64,000 nt of DNA from Pseudovibrio exalbescens. Its GTDB lineage: Bacteria > Pseudomonadota > Alphaproteobacteria > Rhizobiales > Stappiaceae. Both the position numbers and the translations under genes were made by a program. Location of the stretch: the NCBI RefSeq assembly GCF_028737195.1, contig NZ_JAQZAJ010000007.1, positions 224,124 to 288,123 of the forward strand, in the 5' to 3' direction. The notes beneath the pieces are model-generated. The model did not search any database. It saw only the letters and a program-made list of their open reading frames with translations, and had not been told where the DNA came from. The stretch's first letter is position 1, and each line of letters opens with the position of its first letter. This document shows, in pieces, positions 63,961-64,000 of this stretch.

Positions 63961-64000
63961 GGGATAAGCTCTTCGCGCTTGGTTCAGGCGAACCTTCCAT

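Larger units (their letters stand above)
63297..64000. other. Non-coding, repeat-rich region at the window end
   Basis: About 700 bp with no convincing gene on either strand; open frames here are low-complexity and lack ribosome sites. It contains a possible 84-bp element with terminal inverted repeats (63418-63501), a GC-rich palindrome (63665-63691) and an inverted repeat of CCTCTCCTC (63914-63960). Confidence 0.6.

Noticed and set aside
63341..64000. Open frames on both strands in the last 660 bp
   Set aside because: Low-complexity or Ser/Arg/Pro-rich translations, no ribosome sites, and overlap with palindromic repeats.
1..64000. CRISPR arrays, insertion sequences, prophage or integrative elements
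   Set aside because: I looked for regular repeat-spacer units, transposase, integrase or phage genes and saw none. The two tRNA genes end normally, without a copy of their 3' ends forming an att site nearby.

Overview
The window is chromosomal DNA from an alphaproteobacterium, most likely of the Hyphomicrobiales (a marine Stappiaceae-type genome such as Pseudovibrio or Roseibium is my guess). The evidence is the CtrA/ChpT phosphorelay pair, a long-form SerA, an alphaproteobacterial RpoH, zapA-6S RNA-fau synteny, DUF4164, EipA (DUF1134) and a ruvCAB-ybgC-tol-pal-cpoB-tilS-ftsH-glmM block. Gene density is high. I saw no insertion sequence, prophage or CRISPR array, so most of the window looks like stable core genome.

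Layout. 1-2.9 kb: gap (cut by the window edge) and tkt, reverse strand. 3.4-6.9 kb: DUF4164, zapA, 6S RNA, fau, ymdB, yebC. 6.9-7.4 kb: an Lrp/AsnC regulator. 7.7-21 kb: Holliday-junction genes ruvCAB, the Tol-Pal envelope system, tilS, ftsH, glmM. 21-27 kb: an outer-membrane barrel, a GNAT enzyme behind a large inverted repeat, serC-serA, and an EamA transporter. 27-36 kb: purA, a membrane-anchored protein of unknown function, a TPP-riboswitch-controlled thiamine-precursor transporter, rpoH, rluD, two identical tRNA-Glu genes and a small hypothetical gene. 35.8-39 kb: a DeoR/GlpR regulator and envelope-related genes. 39-50 kb: chpT, a complete cheA-W-Y-B-R operon, an exported metallo-hydrolase, then ctrA and fliI-fliJ divergent from each other. 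50-64 kb: catabolism, with alpha-ketoglutarate semialdehyde dehydrogenase, an MscS-type channel, glpD-glpK, a hydroxyproline-degradation operon, and a sugar 1-dehydrogenase. The last 0.7 kb is non-coding and repeat-rich.

How the genes work together. The hydroxyproline genes at 59-62 kb (deaminase, FAD dehydrogenase, epimerase) make alpha-ketoglutarate semialdehyde. The enzyme that consumes it lies 7-8 kb away at 50.6 kb. Both promoter regions carry the same palindrome, TGATATATCA, which points to one split regulon. The sugar dehydrogenase at 62.4 kb may begin a second route to the same semialdehyde. ChpT, CtrA, the Che proteins and FliI/FliJ form a motility and cell-cycle block, with CtrA half-sites on both sides of the ctrA-fliI intergenic region.

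The least expected signals are regulatory: a TPP riboswitch whose ribosome-site hairpin controls a 35-codon cysteine-rich frame that overlaps the permease start; four TTTCG boxes in exact 10-bp phase before glpD; a perfect 16-bp inverted repeat before a GNAT gene; and the shared hydroxyproline operator. I did not find a clearly new multi-gene system.
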